64,000 nucleotides of DNA from CAWFFV01 sp963814985 (lineage in GTDB: Bacteria; Chloroflexota; Ktedonobacteria; Ktedonobacterales; Ktedonobacteraceae): positions 62,001-126,000 of the forward strand of contig CAWFFV010000013.1 in assembly GCA_963814985.1 (NCBI GenBank), in the 5' to 3' direction. Shown here piece after piece: positions 46,509 through 56,351 of the stretch. Under the pieces are notes generated by a model that saw only the letters and a program-made list of their open reading frames with translations, made no database searches and was not told the origin of the DNA. The position numbers and the translations under genes are program-made. Each line of letters starts with the position of its first letter. Position 1 is the stretch's first letter.

Positions 46509-48352
46509 GCAGCAAATAACATATCATCGAGTTCCGAACCATCAATAGTTTCGACCCGCATCAAGTGCTCAGAGATTATAATCAGCTTGTCTTTTTTCTC
46601 ACGCAAGATGTTCAGAGCAGTTATATAGGCCTGTTCGACCAGCACAGAGATTTCTGTATCAATTTTAGCAGCCGTCTGAGCACTAATGGTGGTATTGCTT
46701 TCAGGATCTGCCTTGAGAGCAACATTGCCTAGCGAGGTCATACCAAACTCACAGACCATACGCCGTGCAAGATTGGTCACATATTCGATATCCTGGCTGG
46801 CTCCAGTGGTGATATCTCCAAAGATAATCTCCTCGGCAGCACGACCACCCATAGCTCCCGCCATCTTCGCCAACAATTCTGAACGACGCAAGAGATAACG
46901 ATCCTCTGCCGGAGCCTGCACAGTAATACCAAGAGCCATCCCTCTAGCAATAGCTGAGACCTTTTGGACAGGATCAGCACCAGGCATCGAGCGCATTACA
47001 ATCGCATGGCCCACTTCGTGATAGGCAATAATGGACTTCTCCGCCTCTGTAATGATACGGCTCTTACGCTCTGGACCCGCCATGACTCGCAGGATAGCTT
47101 CATCGATTTCAGGCTTACAAATCACGCTTTGCCCATTACGTGCTGCTAGTAAAGCCGCTTCATTCAACAGATTGGCGAGATCCGCTCCAGAGAAGCCGGC
47201 GGTTTGCCGTGCCACTTCAGTCAAAGCGGTATCGCCTGCCAGAGGCTTGCCCTGGGCGTGCACTTCCAGAATAGCCTGACGACCACGAATATCAGGTTTA
47301 TCAAGCATAACACGACGATCAAAACGGCCCGGACGCAGAAGCGCAGGGTCCAGGACATCAGGACGGTTTGTGGCTGCGATGACAACAACATTCGCCTGCT
47401 TATCAAAGCCATCCATCTCGACAAGTAACTGATTGAGCGTCTGCTCACGCTCGTCGTTGCCACCCATACCGGAATTGGTACGCTGACGACCAACAGCGTC
47501 AATCTCGTCGATAAAGAGAATACACGGTGCATGTTCCTTCGCCTCTTTAAAGAGGTCACGCACGCGCGCAGCACCAACACCAACGAACATCTCAACAAAT
47601 TCAGAGCCACTCACACTATAGAAAGAAACACCGGCTTCGCCCGCTACAGCACGCGAGATCAGGGTTTTACCTGTTCCGGGAGCGCCCACAAGTAAGACCC
47701 CTTTAGGGGTACGAGCGCCCATCGCGTTAAAACGCTCAGGATATTTAAGGAACTCAACGATCTCCTGAAGCTCGATCTTGGCCTCTTCGACACCCGCAAC
47801 ATCTTTAAAAAGAATGGAGGGACGCGATTTATTGAAGCGCCTGGCCTTAGAGCGCGCAAAAGGCAGGCTTTGACCACCAACGCCTGCTCGCTTGATAAAA
47901 AAGAACATCCCACCAAGAACGAGGGCAACCAGGAGTAAATCTACAGCCCCCTGTGCCCATTGGTCGCGCTGACCACTCTCGATATTGACGACTACACCAT
48001 CATGCCGAAATATATCAGTTACCGACAACCCATCTTCTTTGAAGGTATGGTATTGTTTCCCGGTGGTGCTCGTAGCAAAAATTTCATTGCCACTCAAGCT
48101 GACTGACTTTAACAGGTGATGATCAGCCATATTCAGGACATCACTAATTGGTCTGTCCTGAGCAGAGGGACCACTTACGGTCACACTAACAAAGTAAATA
48201 CCCGCGACAAGAAAGAGAAACACTCCTACAAGCACTAAGAGTATCGGTATGCTCAAACGTGGGACGATATTGCGTTTCTTTGTTGTCTTTTGTGGTGAAC
48301 GTTGTGGGTTCGAGTTGTTTGTTTCTCGGTTATCTTTTGGGGACATTTCCAT
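46505..48352 (-). CDS. ftsH: ATP-dependent zinc metalloprotease FtsH
   Basis: A 615-residue membrane AAA protease. Two membrane segments lie at about 32-55 and 130-150 with a small extracytoplasmic domain between. The AAA domain has Walker A VGAPGTGKTL, Walker B CILFIDEIDAVG, and the second region of homology ATNRPDVLDPALLRPGRFDR (parts NRPDVLDPAL and LRPGRFDR). The protease zinc site is AYHEVGHAIVM with a later Asp in GASQDIEYVTN. It degrades misfolded and short-lived membrane proteins. The N-terminal 25 residues are Asn/Gln/Lys-rich. Upstream A/T-rich gap to the divergent Uma2 gene. Confidence 0.95.
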   Translation of the reverse strand: MEMSPKDNRETNNSNPQRSPQKTTKKRNIVPRLSIPILLVLVGVFLFLVAGIYFVSVTVSGPSAQDRPISDVLNMADHHLLKSVSLSGNEIFATSTTGKQYHTFKEDGLSVTDIFRHDGVVVNIESGQRDQWAQGAVDLLLVALVLGGMFFFIKRAGVGGQSLPFARSKARRFNKSRPSILFKDVAGVEEAKIELQEIVEFLKYPERFNAMGARTPKGVLLVGAPGTGKTLISRAVAGEAGVSFYSVSGSEFVEMFVGVGAARVRDLFKEAKEHAPCILFIDEIDAVGRQRTNSGMGGNDEREQTLNQLLVEMDGFDKQANVVVIAATNRPDVLDPALLRPGRFDRRVMLDKPDIRGRQAILEVHAQGKPLAGDTALTEVARQTAGFSGADLANLLNEAALLAARNGQSVICKPEIDEAILRVMAGPERKSRIITEAEKSIIAYHEVGHAIVMRSMPGADPVQKVSAIARGMALGITVQAPAEDRYLLRRSELLAKMAGAMGGRAAEEIIFGDITTGASQDIEYVTNLARRMVCEFGMTSLGNVALKADPESNTTISAQTAAKIDTEISVLVEQAYITALNILREKKDKLIIISEHLMRVETIDGSELDDMLFAA

Positions 48353-48585
48353 GCGGTACCGTTAGACCCTTCTCTGTTCCTAACTAGAGGTTTTTCACAC
48401 TCCAATTTGTTTCTCAATGTCTTTTTGTGTTTCAAAATGATACTAGAGGTTAGTATAGCGCATAGAATTGCGTTTATCAAGATGAGTGCACGCTGAGAAT
48501 GCTTAGAAATATTAAGCAGGGAGTTACAAAGGTTTTTCGGTTTTCCAAAGAATGATACAATACCAGTGAGAAAGGAGAAAAATCA

Positions 48586-49176
48586 ATGGCAGTACAGCGC
48601 GAGCACTGGATAAGCCCGGAAGAATATCTCCAGATAGATCGGGCTAGCCTTGACATAAAATATGAGTATGAAGACGGCCACATGTACGCGATGTCAGGGG
48701 GAACTGTAGAGCATGCTCAAATTGCTCAAAATGCAATTGCAGCTTTAGCCGCGCACTTTGGTAATGGCCCATGCCGTGTTTTTTCCTCAGATGTGAGGGT
48801 TCAGGTTACAGAGAAGAAATACTATTTTCCTGATGTTACTGTGAGTTGTAACTCAGAGGATAGCCAGAGGGGCATTGATATTATCCACTCACCACGTCTT
48901 GTTATAGAAGTGCTTTCTTCCAGCACTGAAGCACGCGACCGAAGCAAGAAGCTTCTCACCTATCAGGCATGCCCCAGTATTCAAGAGTGCATACTTGTCA
49001 GTACCCGACTCCAAATGGTAGAGGTTTTCCGACGCCATGCGGATGGCAAAATGTGGATTTACCAACAGTTCGGACCAGGCCAGAAGATAGAACTCACAAG
49101 TATTGATTTCACTATTGCGATGGAAACCCTCTATAGGCTTACAGGCATACCAGAGCAGGAACCAGAAAATGAGTAG
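48586..49176 (+). CDS. Uma2 family (DUF820) endonuclease-like protein
   Basis: A 196-residue protein of the Uma2 family, expanded in Cyanobacteria and Chloroflexota. It has the PD-(D/E)XK fold pattern: KYEYEDGHMYAMSGGTVEHA at the start (parts KYEYEDGHMYAMSGG), then YFPDVTVSC with the catalytic Asp and RLVIEVLSSST with the Glu, and DRSKKLLTYQACPSIQEC (parts DRSKKLLTYQ). The family usually occurs as dispersed single genes; its role is unknown. The start has AGAAAGGAGAAA upstream. It ends 18 bp before the fdh operon start, but is likely an independent unit. Confidence 0.88.
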   Translation: MAVQREHWISPEEYLQIDRASLDIKYEYEDGHMYAMSGGTVEHAQIAQNAIAALAAHFGNGPCRVFSSDVRVQVTEKKYYFPDVTVSCNSEDSQRGIDIIHSPRLVIEVLSSSTEARDRSKKLLTYQACPSIQECILVSTRLQMVEVFRRHADGKMWIYQQFGPGQKIELTSIDFTIAMETLYRLTGIPEQEPENE

Positions 49177-49194
49177 TTACAGGAAATGTATCCT

Positions 49195-52100
49195 ATGCAA
49201 AAACATCCATTCTTACCCAAAGTAGTCCAGACGGCCATCTCGGAAGTCTTGCAAGTAGGCTCAGGCCCAGGCTTTAAAATGCAACAACCCTTGAGTAAAG
49301 AGAGTCACGAGAAGGCTCCACGTATTCGCGATGCCCAACTGGTGCATAGCGTCTGCCCTTACTGCGCCGTTGGCTGTGGCCTCAATGTCTATGTGAAGGA
49401 TGGAAAGGTCATTGACATCGAAGGGAATCCTGATAGCCCTATCAATCATGGCACACTCTGTCCAAAGGGATCAGCCACCTTCCAATATACCATCAATCCC
49501 AGCCGCCTGACACAGGTACTCTACCGTGCTCCCTATAGTGACCACTGGGAAGTTAAGTCGCTCGATTGGGCGATGGAGCAGATTACGCAACGTGTGAAGA
49601 AGACGCGTGATGAAAGCTTTGTGGAACGTTTACCCGATGGGCGCGAAGTCAATCATACGCTGGCAATTGCATCACTTGGCGGAGCTACGCTGGATGTTGA
49701 AGAAAATTATTTGATAAAGAAACTACTCAATGGTGGCTTAGGGATCGTCTCGATTGAGAATCAGGCCCGTATTTGACACAGTTCCACAGTACCCGGTCTG
49801 GGTACCACATTAGGGCGCGGCGGCGCTACAACATTTCCACAGGACCTTGTGAATAGCGACTGTATCTGGATCATGGGCAGTAATATGGCTGAAGCCCATC
49901 CAGTCGCGTTTGCCAACGTGCTCAAAGCGAAAGATCGGGGAGCAAAAGTCATCCATATAGATCCGCATTTCTCGCGTACATCGGCTCTGGCAAACCTCTA
50001 TATTCCAATACGCGCAGGAAGTGATATCATCTTCCTGGGTGCAATCATTCACTATCTTTTGGAGCAAAAAGCTTATTTTCAAGAGTATGTGCAGCACTAT
50101 ACCAATGCAGCTATGCTTATTCGGGAAGATTATAGGGATACAGAAGACCTGGATGGCATCTTCTCTGGCTATGATTCTCAAGCAGGGACCTATGCTGATC
50201 AGAGTAGCTGGGACTACCAGCGCGACGAGCAGGGAAACGTTCTGACAGATCCAACACTCCAACATCCACAATGTGTATTGCAGATTATGCGCCGCCACTT
50301 TGCGCGCTATACACCAGAGATGGTTGAGCATATTTCAGGTGTGTCGGGCGAACAATGGCTGCAAGTAGTACAGGCACTTGTTGAAAACTCAGGACGCGAA
50401 CGTACTACATCCCTCTGCTACGCCGTTGGTTGGACGCAGCAATCCAAGGGAGTACAAATCATTCGAGCGGCAGCGATCATTCAGCTTTTGTTAGGGAACA
50501 TTGGTCGTCCCGGCGGCGGAATTATGGCCCTGCGTGGACATGCTTCGATTCAGGGTTCGACCGATGTGCCAACATTGTATGATCTGCTCTCAGGCTATAT
50601 GCCACAACCAGGCGCACTGCTTTCCGACCAACCAACCACAGAAGATATTCCCACTTCGACTACCTTGAACCCGAGGAGAGATCAGCACACCAATGTGCTA
50701 TCACAACAAACATTGGCAGAATATATTGCCACAGCAGGACAAAAATCTGGTTGGTGGTCCAACTTACCAGCTTATATTGTAAGTTTGCTAAAAGCCTGGT
50801 ACGGCGAGGCTATCCAGGATGGCGAGAGTGACTATGGATATCATTGGCTTCCCAAGATCATTGGTGATCATTCGCATCTGGAAACCAGCTATGCTCTGCT
50901 GGATGGCAAAGTCAAAGGCTATTTCCTTTTGGTCAGAATCCTGCCGCCGGTAGCACCAACGCGCGTATGCAGCGTAAAGCGCTGGAGCAACTCGACTGGA
51001 TGGTTGTACGTGATCTTTATGAAGTTGAATTGGCAGCTTTCTGGTACAAGGGACCGGAATTGGTTGATCCCAGTAAGATCAAAACCGAAATCTTTCTGCT
51101 ACCTGCCGCTGCTTCCACTGAAAAAGAGGGGAGTTTTACCAACACACAACGACTTTTGCAATGGCGAGATAAAGCGATTGATCCCCCTGACGATGCACGC
51201 TCAGATCTGTGGTTTGTCTACCATCTTGGCAAACGCCTGAAAATACTCTATGCTGACAGCAAGTTAACCAAAGATCGTCCTTTGCAGGCATTGACCTGGG
51301 ACTATGATCGGGAAGAACCAGAACCTGGTTCACGTATTCTCGACGAGCCAGACGTACTACTGGTACTCAAAGAACTTAACGGCTATTATGTGCACCTACC
51401 CTCCGATACCCAGGTTGGCAAAGAGATAAATCAGGCCTATACACTCCGCGAAGCGCCTCATATGCCAGGATTTACAGCATTGAAGGACGACGGCAGTACG
51501 GCCTGTGGCTCCTGGATCTACAGCGGAGTTTATCCAGAGCCAGGGAACAACCGGGCCGCTTCACGCACACCCGATGGCTATATGAATTTGCAATGGGGTT
51601 ATTCCTGGCCGGCCAATCGGCGCATTCTCTATAATCGGGCATCGGCAGACCCACAGGGTCGCCCATGGTCTGAGCGTAAAAAATATATCTGGTGGGACGA
51701 AGGACAACAGATGTGGACAGGTTACGATATCCCTGATTTTCCAGTCAGCAAGGCACCCGACTATACTCCACCTCCAGGCTCCGTAGGCATGGATGCCATT
51801 GCGGGTAGCGATCCGTTTATTATGAAGTCCGACGGCAAGGGATGGCTCTTTGTACCCAAAGGCTTAAAGGATGGACCACTTCCAGCACACTATGAAGCAG
51901 CGGAGTCACCTGTTTCCAACGCACTCTATTCACAGCAAAGTAATCCTGCTGCGAAATATCATAAAAACCGGAAAGACAATCCACTTGCGACAGTAGGTGA
52001 CGAAAACTATCCAATCGTTATCACAACATATCGGTTAACCGAACACCATGTCAGCGGACCGATGACTCGCTGGATGCCATGGCTGAACGCTTTGCAACCG

Positions 52101-52409
52101 GCGCTGTTTGCTGAACTCAGTCCTGAACTGGCCGCAGAACGAAAGATCAGACATGGTGATTGGATGGTTATCAGCACACCACGCGGTGAGATCGAGGCAC
52201 GTGCCATGGTTACACGGCGTCTACGTCCCTTACGGATTGCAGGACGCATAGTTCATCAGATTGGCTTACCATTCCATTGGGGCTTTCAGGGCAAGAGTAA
52301 AGGTAGCATTACGAATGACCTGACGCATATGGTTCTGGAACCAAATGTAAGTATTGAAGAGGCCAAGGCATTTACCTGCAATGTGCGCCCTGGTCGCTTA
52401 AAGGAGTAA
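49195..52409 (+). CDS. fdhA: Formate dehydrogenase catalytic subunit with selenocysteine (in-frame TGA), one frameshift
   Basis: A molybdenum/tungsten-bis-MGD enzyme oxidising formate to CO2. N-terminal 4Fe-4S ligands are in VCPYCAVGCGLNVYV and later LCPKG. The frame contains TGA at 49774-49776 in NQARI-U-HSSTVPGLG, exactly the position of selenocysteine in E. coli FdnG/FdhF-type enzymes (QAR-V-U-HG). The sequence continues in the same frame as TTLGRGGATTFPQDLVNSDC and GSNMAEAHPVAF. A SECIS-like hairpin follows. A missing G near 50931 (expected FLLGQNPAAGSTNARMQRKA, parts FLLGQNPAAG and STNARMQRKA) splits the 3' half; corrected length is 1071 residues, matching the family. ATG 49195 has AGGAA nine bases upstream; ATG 49186 is an alternative. 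No twin-Arg signal was found. Confidence 0.92.
49777..49815 (+). promoter_or_regulatory. SECIS-like element directing selenocysteine at TGA 49774
   Basis: Directly after the TGA, GTACCC (49789-49794) pairs with GGGTAC (49800-49805) around loop GGTCT. The loop starts 18 nt after the TGA. In E. coli fdhF the SelB-binding GGTCT likewise begins 18 nt after the TGA. Lower-stem pairing is imperfect. Confidence 0.8.
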
Positions 52410-53390
52410 ATGATGGCGATAGAGTCGAGTTCAGGACGCCCACAGGGATCACCTCTGCAAAATGGATTGGCCATCTTTGCAAGAGCATTATCTCCTTTAC
52501 GCAAAGAGCCGCCACTACCACAGCAACCTGCGATGGGCTTTTTCACTGATACAAGCCTCTGCATTGGTTGCAAGGCCTGTGAGGTAGCCTGTAAACAGTG
52601 GAATCAACTCCCAGCCAGTGATCCCTCTTGGAGTGGTTCCAGCTACGATAATACAAAGCAATTGAGTGCTACTACCTGGCGGCACGTACAGTTTATTGAA
52701 CAGATTGGGAGAGGACAACCAGCAAAGATTGTGCTCCCCCAGGCAACGATTGATAGTCAGCTAGCTGAGGCAAAAAGGAATGAGATCGTTCCTGCCACTC
52801 CTCCTGGGACTGCCCTCCCCTTCTTTTCCAGTGATCGCTGGCTGATGCAGAGCGATGTATGTAAACATTGTGCAAACGCGCCCTGTCAGGAAGCATGTCC
52901 AACCGGAGCGATTATTCGCAGCGAGTTTGATACAGTTTACGTGCAACAGGATATTTGCAATGGGTGTGGTTACTGCATCGTTACCTGTCCCTTTGGCGTT
53001 ATTGCACGTGATGAGCAGGGAGATCAGCAGGCCCATAAATGTACGCTCTGTTATGACCGTTTAAAGGACGGCATGGAACCAGCTTGCGCTAAGGCATGTC
53101 CTACGGACTCGATAGTCTTTGGCGAGGTAAAACACCTCAAAGTACAGGCACGTGAACGCGTCGGTTTCCTGCATGAGCGAGGTGTAAACGAGGCGCATCT
53201 CTATGGAGCGGACGATACCATTCTTGATGGTGGTCTCAACTCTTTTTTTCTCCTCCTCGATCAGCCCGAAGTCTACAATCTACCACAAAATCCTCAGCGG
53301 CCCTCAAAGAATGTTATCCCTGCGTCGATCTGGACCATCGTTGCAGCAGCAATCTTTGGGCTGGCAGGAATTTTCTTTTTCAAAGAGTGA
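52410..53390 (+). CDS. fdhB: Formate dehydrogenase iron-sulfur (beta) subunit
   Basis: A 326-residue four-cluster ferredoxin subunit. Cys motifs in order: LCIGCKACEVACKQWNQLP, SDVCKHCANAPCQEACP, DICNGCGYCIVTCPFG and KCTLCYDRLKDGMEPACAKACP (parts KCTLCYDRL and EPACAKACP). These carry electrons from the catalytic subunit toward the membrane. A C-terminal hydrophobic segment (TIVAAAIFGLAGIFFF) would anchor it, as in FdnH. Starts right after the fdhA stop with AAGGAG; the next gene begins 6 bp later. Confidence 0.95.
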   Translation: MMAIESSSGRPQGSPLQNGLAIFARALSPLRKEPPLPQQPAMGFFTDTSLCIGCKACEVACKQWNQLPASDPSWSGSSYDNTKQLSATTWRHVQFIEQIGRGQPAKIVLPQATIDSQLAEAKRNEIVPATPPGTALPFFSSDRWLMQSDVCKHCANAPCQEACPTGAIIRSEFDTVYVQQDICNGCGYCIVTCPFGVIARDEQGDQQAHKCTLCYDRLKDGMEPACAKACPTDSIVFGEVKHLKVQARERVGFLHERGVNEAHLYGADDTILDGGLNSFFLLLDQPEVYNLPQNPQRPSKNVIPASIWTIVAAAIFGLAGIFFFKE

Positions 53391-53396
53391 ACAAAA

Positions 53397-53784
53397 ATGA
53401 ATTCTATCAAAATGTTCCTGGGTGTTCCCACACAAGACAAGCTTATTGAGCAGCTTGCTACACTCACCACAGGCTACACACCAGACCCGGAAAAAGAACA
53501 GCAAGAGCCAACCTATTATGATTATCCTGTCTTAAAAGCTCCGTTCTGGCGCTGGGAGATCATCTGGTATTTCTTCTTTGGAGGATTAGCAGCAGGTACC
53601 TATGTTATTGCCAGCATTGCCTCTTTATTCGGCTCAAAGGAGGATCGCGTGGTGGTACGGACAGGCTATTATCTCTCCTTGTTGGCTCTGTTACCCTGTC
53701 CACCATTGCTGATTAAAGATCTGGGCAGACCTGAACGCTTCCTCAACATGCTACGAATGTTCAAAGTGAAATCGCCGATGTCGA
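53397..53784 (+). pseudogene. NrfD-type membrane anchor subunit, 5' half (interrupted)
   Basis: The first 129 residues of an NrfD/PsrC-family quinone-reducing anchor, ending in LRMFKVKSPMS where the element is inserted. Visible are YYDYPVLKAPFWRWEIIWYFFFGG and the first two membrane helices, in parts WRWEIIWYFFFGG and LLALLPCPPLLIKDLGRPE. After 53784 the frame runs into element sequence (TGQQIWSLNPLARKASP) and stops at 53837. The 3' half lies at 61374-62045. Confidence 0.9.
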
Positions 53785-55553
53785 CAGGGCAACAAATTTG
53801 GAGTTTGAACCCGCTTGCCCGTAAAGCGTCTCCTTAGTCTCCCAGGGTACCCCTATTTGTTGACAAAATTCATAATCTGCCCATGTTGTTGTCCCGTCAA
53901 AATTCAACGGGTTAGGCTGTTTGGTGCGTTTCACCTCCATCTTATGAGCCTGCATTTCAATAGCTGACCAACTCTTATCAGGCAGCAAAGGAAGTAACTC
54001 TTGCTTTTGCTTATCAGGATAATGTAAACGTACAAGGTCAAGCTCCTCATCTGTCCATTCGTTAATACCTCCCCTTCTGCGATAGATGTACAGGGTTTCA
54101 GTTGTCCAGGCCGGATGTTTCCAGGTAACAGTAAGCTTTATCCAATGAGTTGCGACAACAGATAACACGGCTTTGGTAACAAGCAAGTTAACAAAGTCCT
54201 TTTTCGCACGCGGGGACTTCTTATGCCAATTCTGCGCTAATAGTTAAGGACTTCATTTATCCATTGCTTGAAACCGTCAAAATCATGGGTTTGTCGTAAA
54301 TGCTCAAAGAACAATGTTGTGAATGCCGTGTCAACCAAATCTATTTCTATATCGCTCTCCAATTTTCTAAACAGTATTGATCCTTGTTTGGGAGTACGAT
54401 AACTGTGATGTTTGGTTGCACTGAGATGTACACGAATCGGCGTACCTTCTGGAGTTTCAATACGATCTTTCAGAAGTCCTCTTTCATCTTTTGTATGTCG
54501 CTGGTAAAAGTGCCTGGGTGCAACTCTGCGCTTTTTATTGACCTCTCCTTCTATTGTGAACTCAGCCAAACAATCAAATGCAAACCAGAAAAGATAAAAC
54601 TTATCAGGGGGAAAGATAGGATCATGGTTCTTTGTACTAACAATATCGCCTGCAACAATCCACCAGCCAATATAAACGGGATTTGTCAGAATGGAAATGA
54701 TTCCCCTGCGTGAAATGTGGTATCCACCAGGAACTTTTTTCCATGTATCATCTCGGACGTTTCGCCTATCTACCGATGCATCAAATGATTTGAAAACATA
54801 CGGCATTGCTTCAACTTCACGACATAGTTGTGTCAAGTCTCCATCTAACGCATAGAAACGCTCAAACAGATTAACAACCGCCTCTTGATGAAAGGAATAC
54901 AAAATGTATTTTCTGTATGTCTTGCTCTCTTTGTTGTAGTCAACAATGTAGCCTCTAGCTGGATACCCAAAACCAACAAACAAACCACGTCGCGCTTTTC
55001 GCAACCTAGCAGCTTGCAGTAACCCTATTTGCTGGGGAATGTACTCAGCCGCATATTCAGCAAGGAACGGGAACATTTTTACATGCATACGATTGTTGAA
55101 GTTAAACACCATACAATCAGCGGTTACGAGAATGCAATCATGCTCCTTGCATATCCTGGCAAAAGTGTTGTATTCAACCCCTGTATCATCGCGGAATAAT
55201 CGAGAGATTTGATAGACAAGAACTGCTTTAATTATTCCGGCCTTAATCCGCTCAACAAGTTCTTGAAGTCCAGTGCGTTTATCAATTGGCAACGTCCCTG
55301 ACAACCCTAAATCAGCATCAAAAAGTTGCCAGCTTCCATCTTTAACCCCCCGTTCTACAAGATACTGGATAAGATCATCTGTCTGCATTTCGGTGCTTTC
55401 AAAGTTCTTCAATACCTGGGCGGGTGTAGATTGCCTTGCATAAATTCCCCACATCACATCTATGGGGAGACTGCTATACCACATATCTTCTTGTGCTGAT
55501 TTTTGCTGTAGTGGTTGAAAACTTCGTCTTTTTGTCTTTTCGACGTTGAGCAT
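53761..55553 (-). CDS. Large serine recombinase of the element, one frameshift
   Basis: N-terminal catalytic domain: WGIYARQSTP holds the nucleophile Ser (about residue 38), with DLGLSGTLPIDKRTGLQELV and VYQISRLFRDD typical of serine integrases (parts DLGLSGTLP, DKRTGLQEL, YQISRLFRDD). The Recombinase domain and a beta-ribbon region (VAPRHFYQRHT) follow. The frame stops at 54237, but a one-base loss near 54243 joins it to LLAQNWHKKSPRAKKDFV and a Myb/SANT-like helix pair (WTDEELDLVRLHYPD, DKSWSAIEMQAHKMEVKR). The C-terminus crosses the left junction and ends with host-encoded TSAISL. It is about 590 residues integrated, and would be about 720 in the circular form. ATG with a GGAGTAA site at 55553. 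Confidence 0.85.
53775..53795. other. Left attachment site (attL)
   Basis: Host CCGATGTC, core GA at 53783-53784, element CAGGGCAACAA. Comparison with the right junction and the intact nrfD gives the original attB as ATGTC-GA-TGGGT. Confidence 0.8.
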
Positions 55554-55786
55554 GTTGGAATTACTCCTTTAATGAGTAGTGCTTTGAATATCTGTCCTCG
55601 CGGGCTTAGTCGAGCCTCTTCTAGCCTTGGTTCAGAGGGTCTTCTATGTCAGATTTATGTAATTGTAGGATTTCACCTCCTGCTAAAATTGCACAAAAAA
55701 ATTGGTTTAGAGCCTCAATTACAACAGATTTGATTTACTCATATGTACAATTATAACCTGAAATGTCCGGGTGTGTCCAGGTTTAT

Positions 55787-55815
55787 TTGACCCTATCTTC
55801 TCGTAGGCGTATAAT
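55787..55815 (+). promoter_or_regulatory. Promoter of the excisionase-like gene
   Basis: TTGACC (55787-55792), 17-bp spacer, TATAAT (55810-55815), 33 bp upstream of the ATG at 55848. Confidence 0.65.
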
Positions 55816-55847
55816 GATTAACAAAAACAGAAAGAGGCGGCGCTATT

Positions 55848-56072
55848 ATGGATAACGATGTTCTTCTTAATGACGATGACCTTTTAAGCGTAACCCAAGT
55901 AACCCAACTATTGCATGTCAACGAAAAAACTGTCAGGCGTTGGATAGATGATAATGAAATGCCTTTGCCAGCTGAGAAAAATATTTCAGGACACTATAGA
56001 ATAAAAAAATCAGATCTCCTTGATTTCATTACAAAAAGGAAAGAAAAGTATAATAAGCACAAAAAACAATAA
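55848..56072 (+). CDS. Excisionase-like helix-turn-helix protein
   Basis: A 74-residue basic protein with one MerR/Xis-type HTH: SVTQVTQLLHVNEKTVRRWI followed by a DNEMPLPAEKNISGHYRIKK wing, and a Lys-rich tail. This is the PF12728 fold. In an element with a divergent serine recombinase it is the best candidate for a recombination directionality factor or a regulator of the recombinase gene. AGAGGCGG precedes the ATG. Confidence 0.7.
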   Translation: MDNDVLLNDDDLLSVTQVTQLLHVNEKTVRRWIDDNEMPLPAEKNISGHYRIKKSDLLDFITKRKEKYNKHKKQ

Positions 56073-56115
56073 TAGTTCTTGCATAAAGCTTGCATATGGG
56101 TTCTGGTGGATTACA

Positions 56116-56138
56116 TAACGATTACATAGTGATCGTTA
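56116..56138. promoter_or_regulatory. Inverted repeat downstream of the HTH gene
   Basis: TAACGAT (56116-56122) and ATCGTTA (56132-56138) with a 9-bp spacer. It could be an operator bound by the HTH protein, or part of a terminator. Confidence 0.35.
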
Positions 56139-56351
56139 CTATATCCGCTGGTACTACTGGTGGTTCCGGGCGAACGTGCGTAAACGTATAGGGAACGTTT
56201 GCCAGTTTGCACAGGATGGCAGCCCTAGAAAATGTTCGGTAGTGGGTCAATTTGAGATTTCACAAGATCTTGACCACCCATGTGGCCCTTGCTATTGTGG
56301 AACTAATGGGAACGTTATTCTTCAATAAAGACTAGACAATGGAGCAGTCAT

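Noticed and set aside
49774..49776. TGA in fdhA as a nonsense mutation or gene boundary
   Set aside because: The frame continues with family sequence after it, the position is the known selenocysteine site, and a SECIS-like hairpin follows at the right distance.
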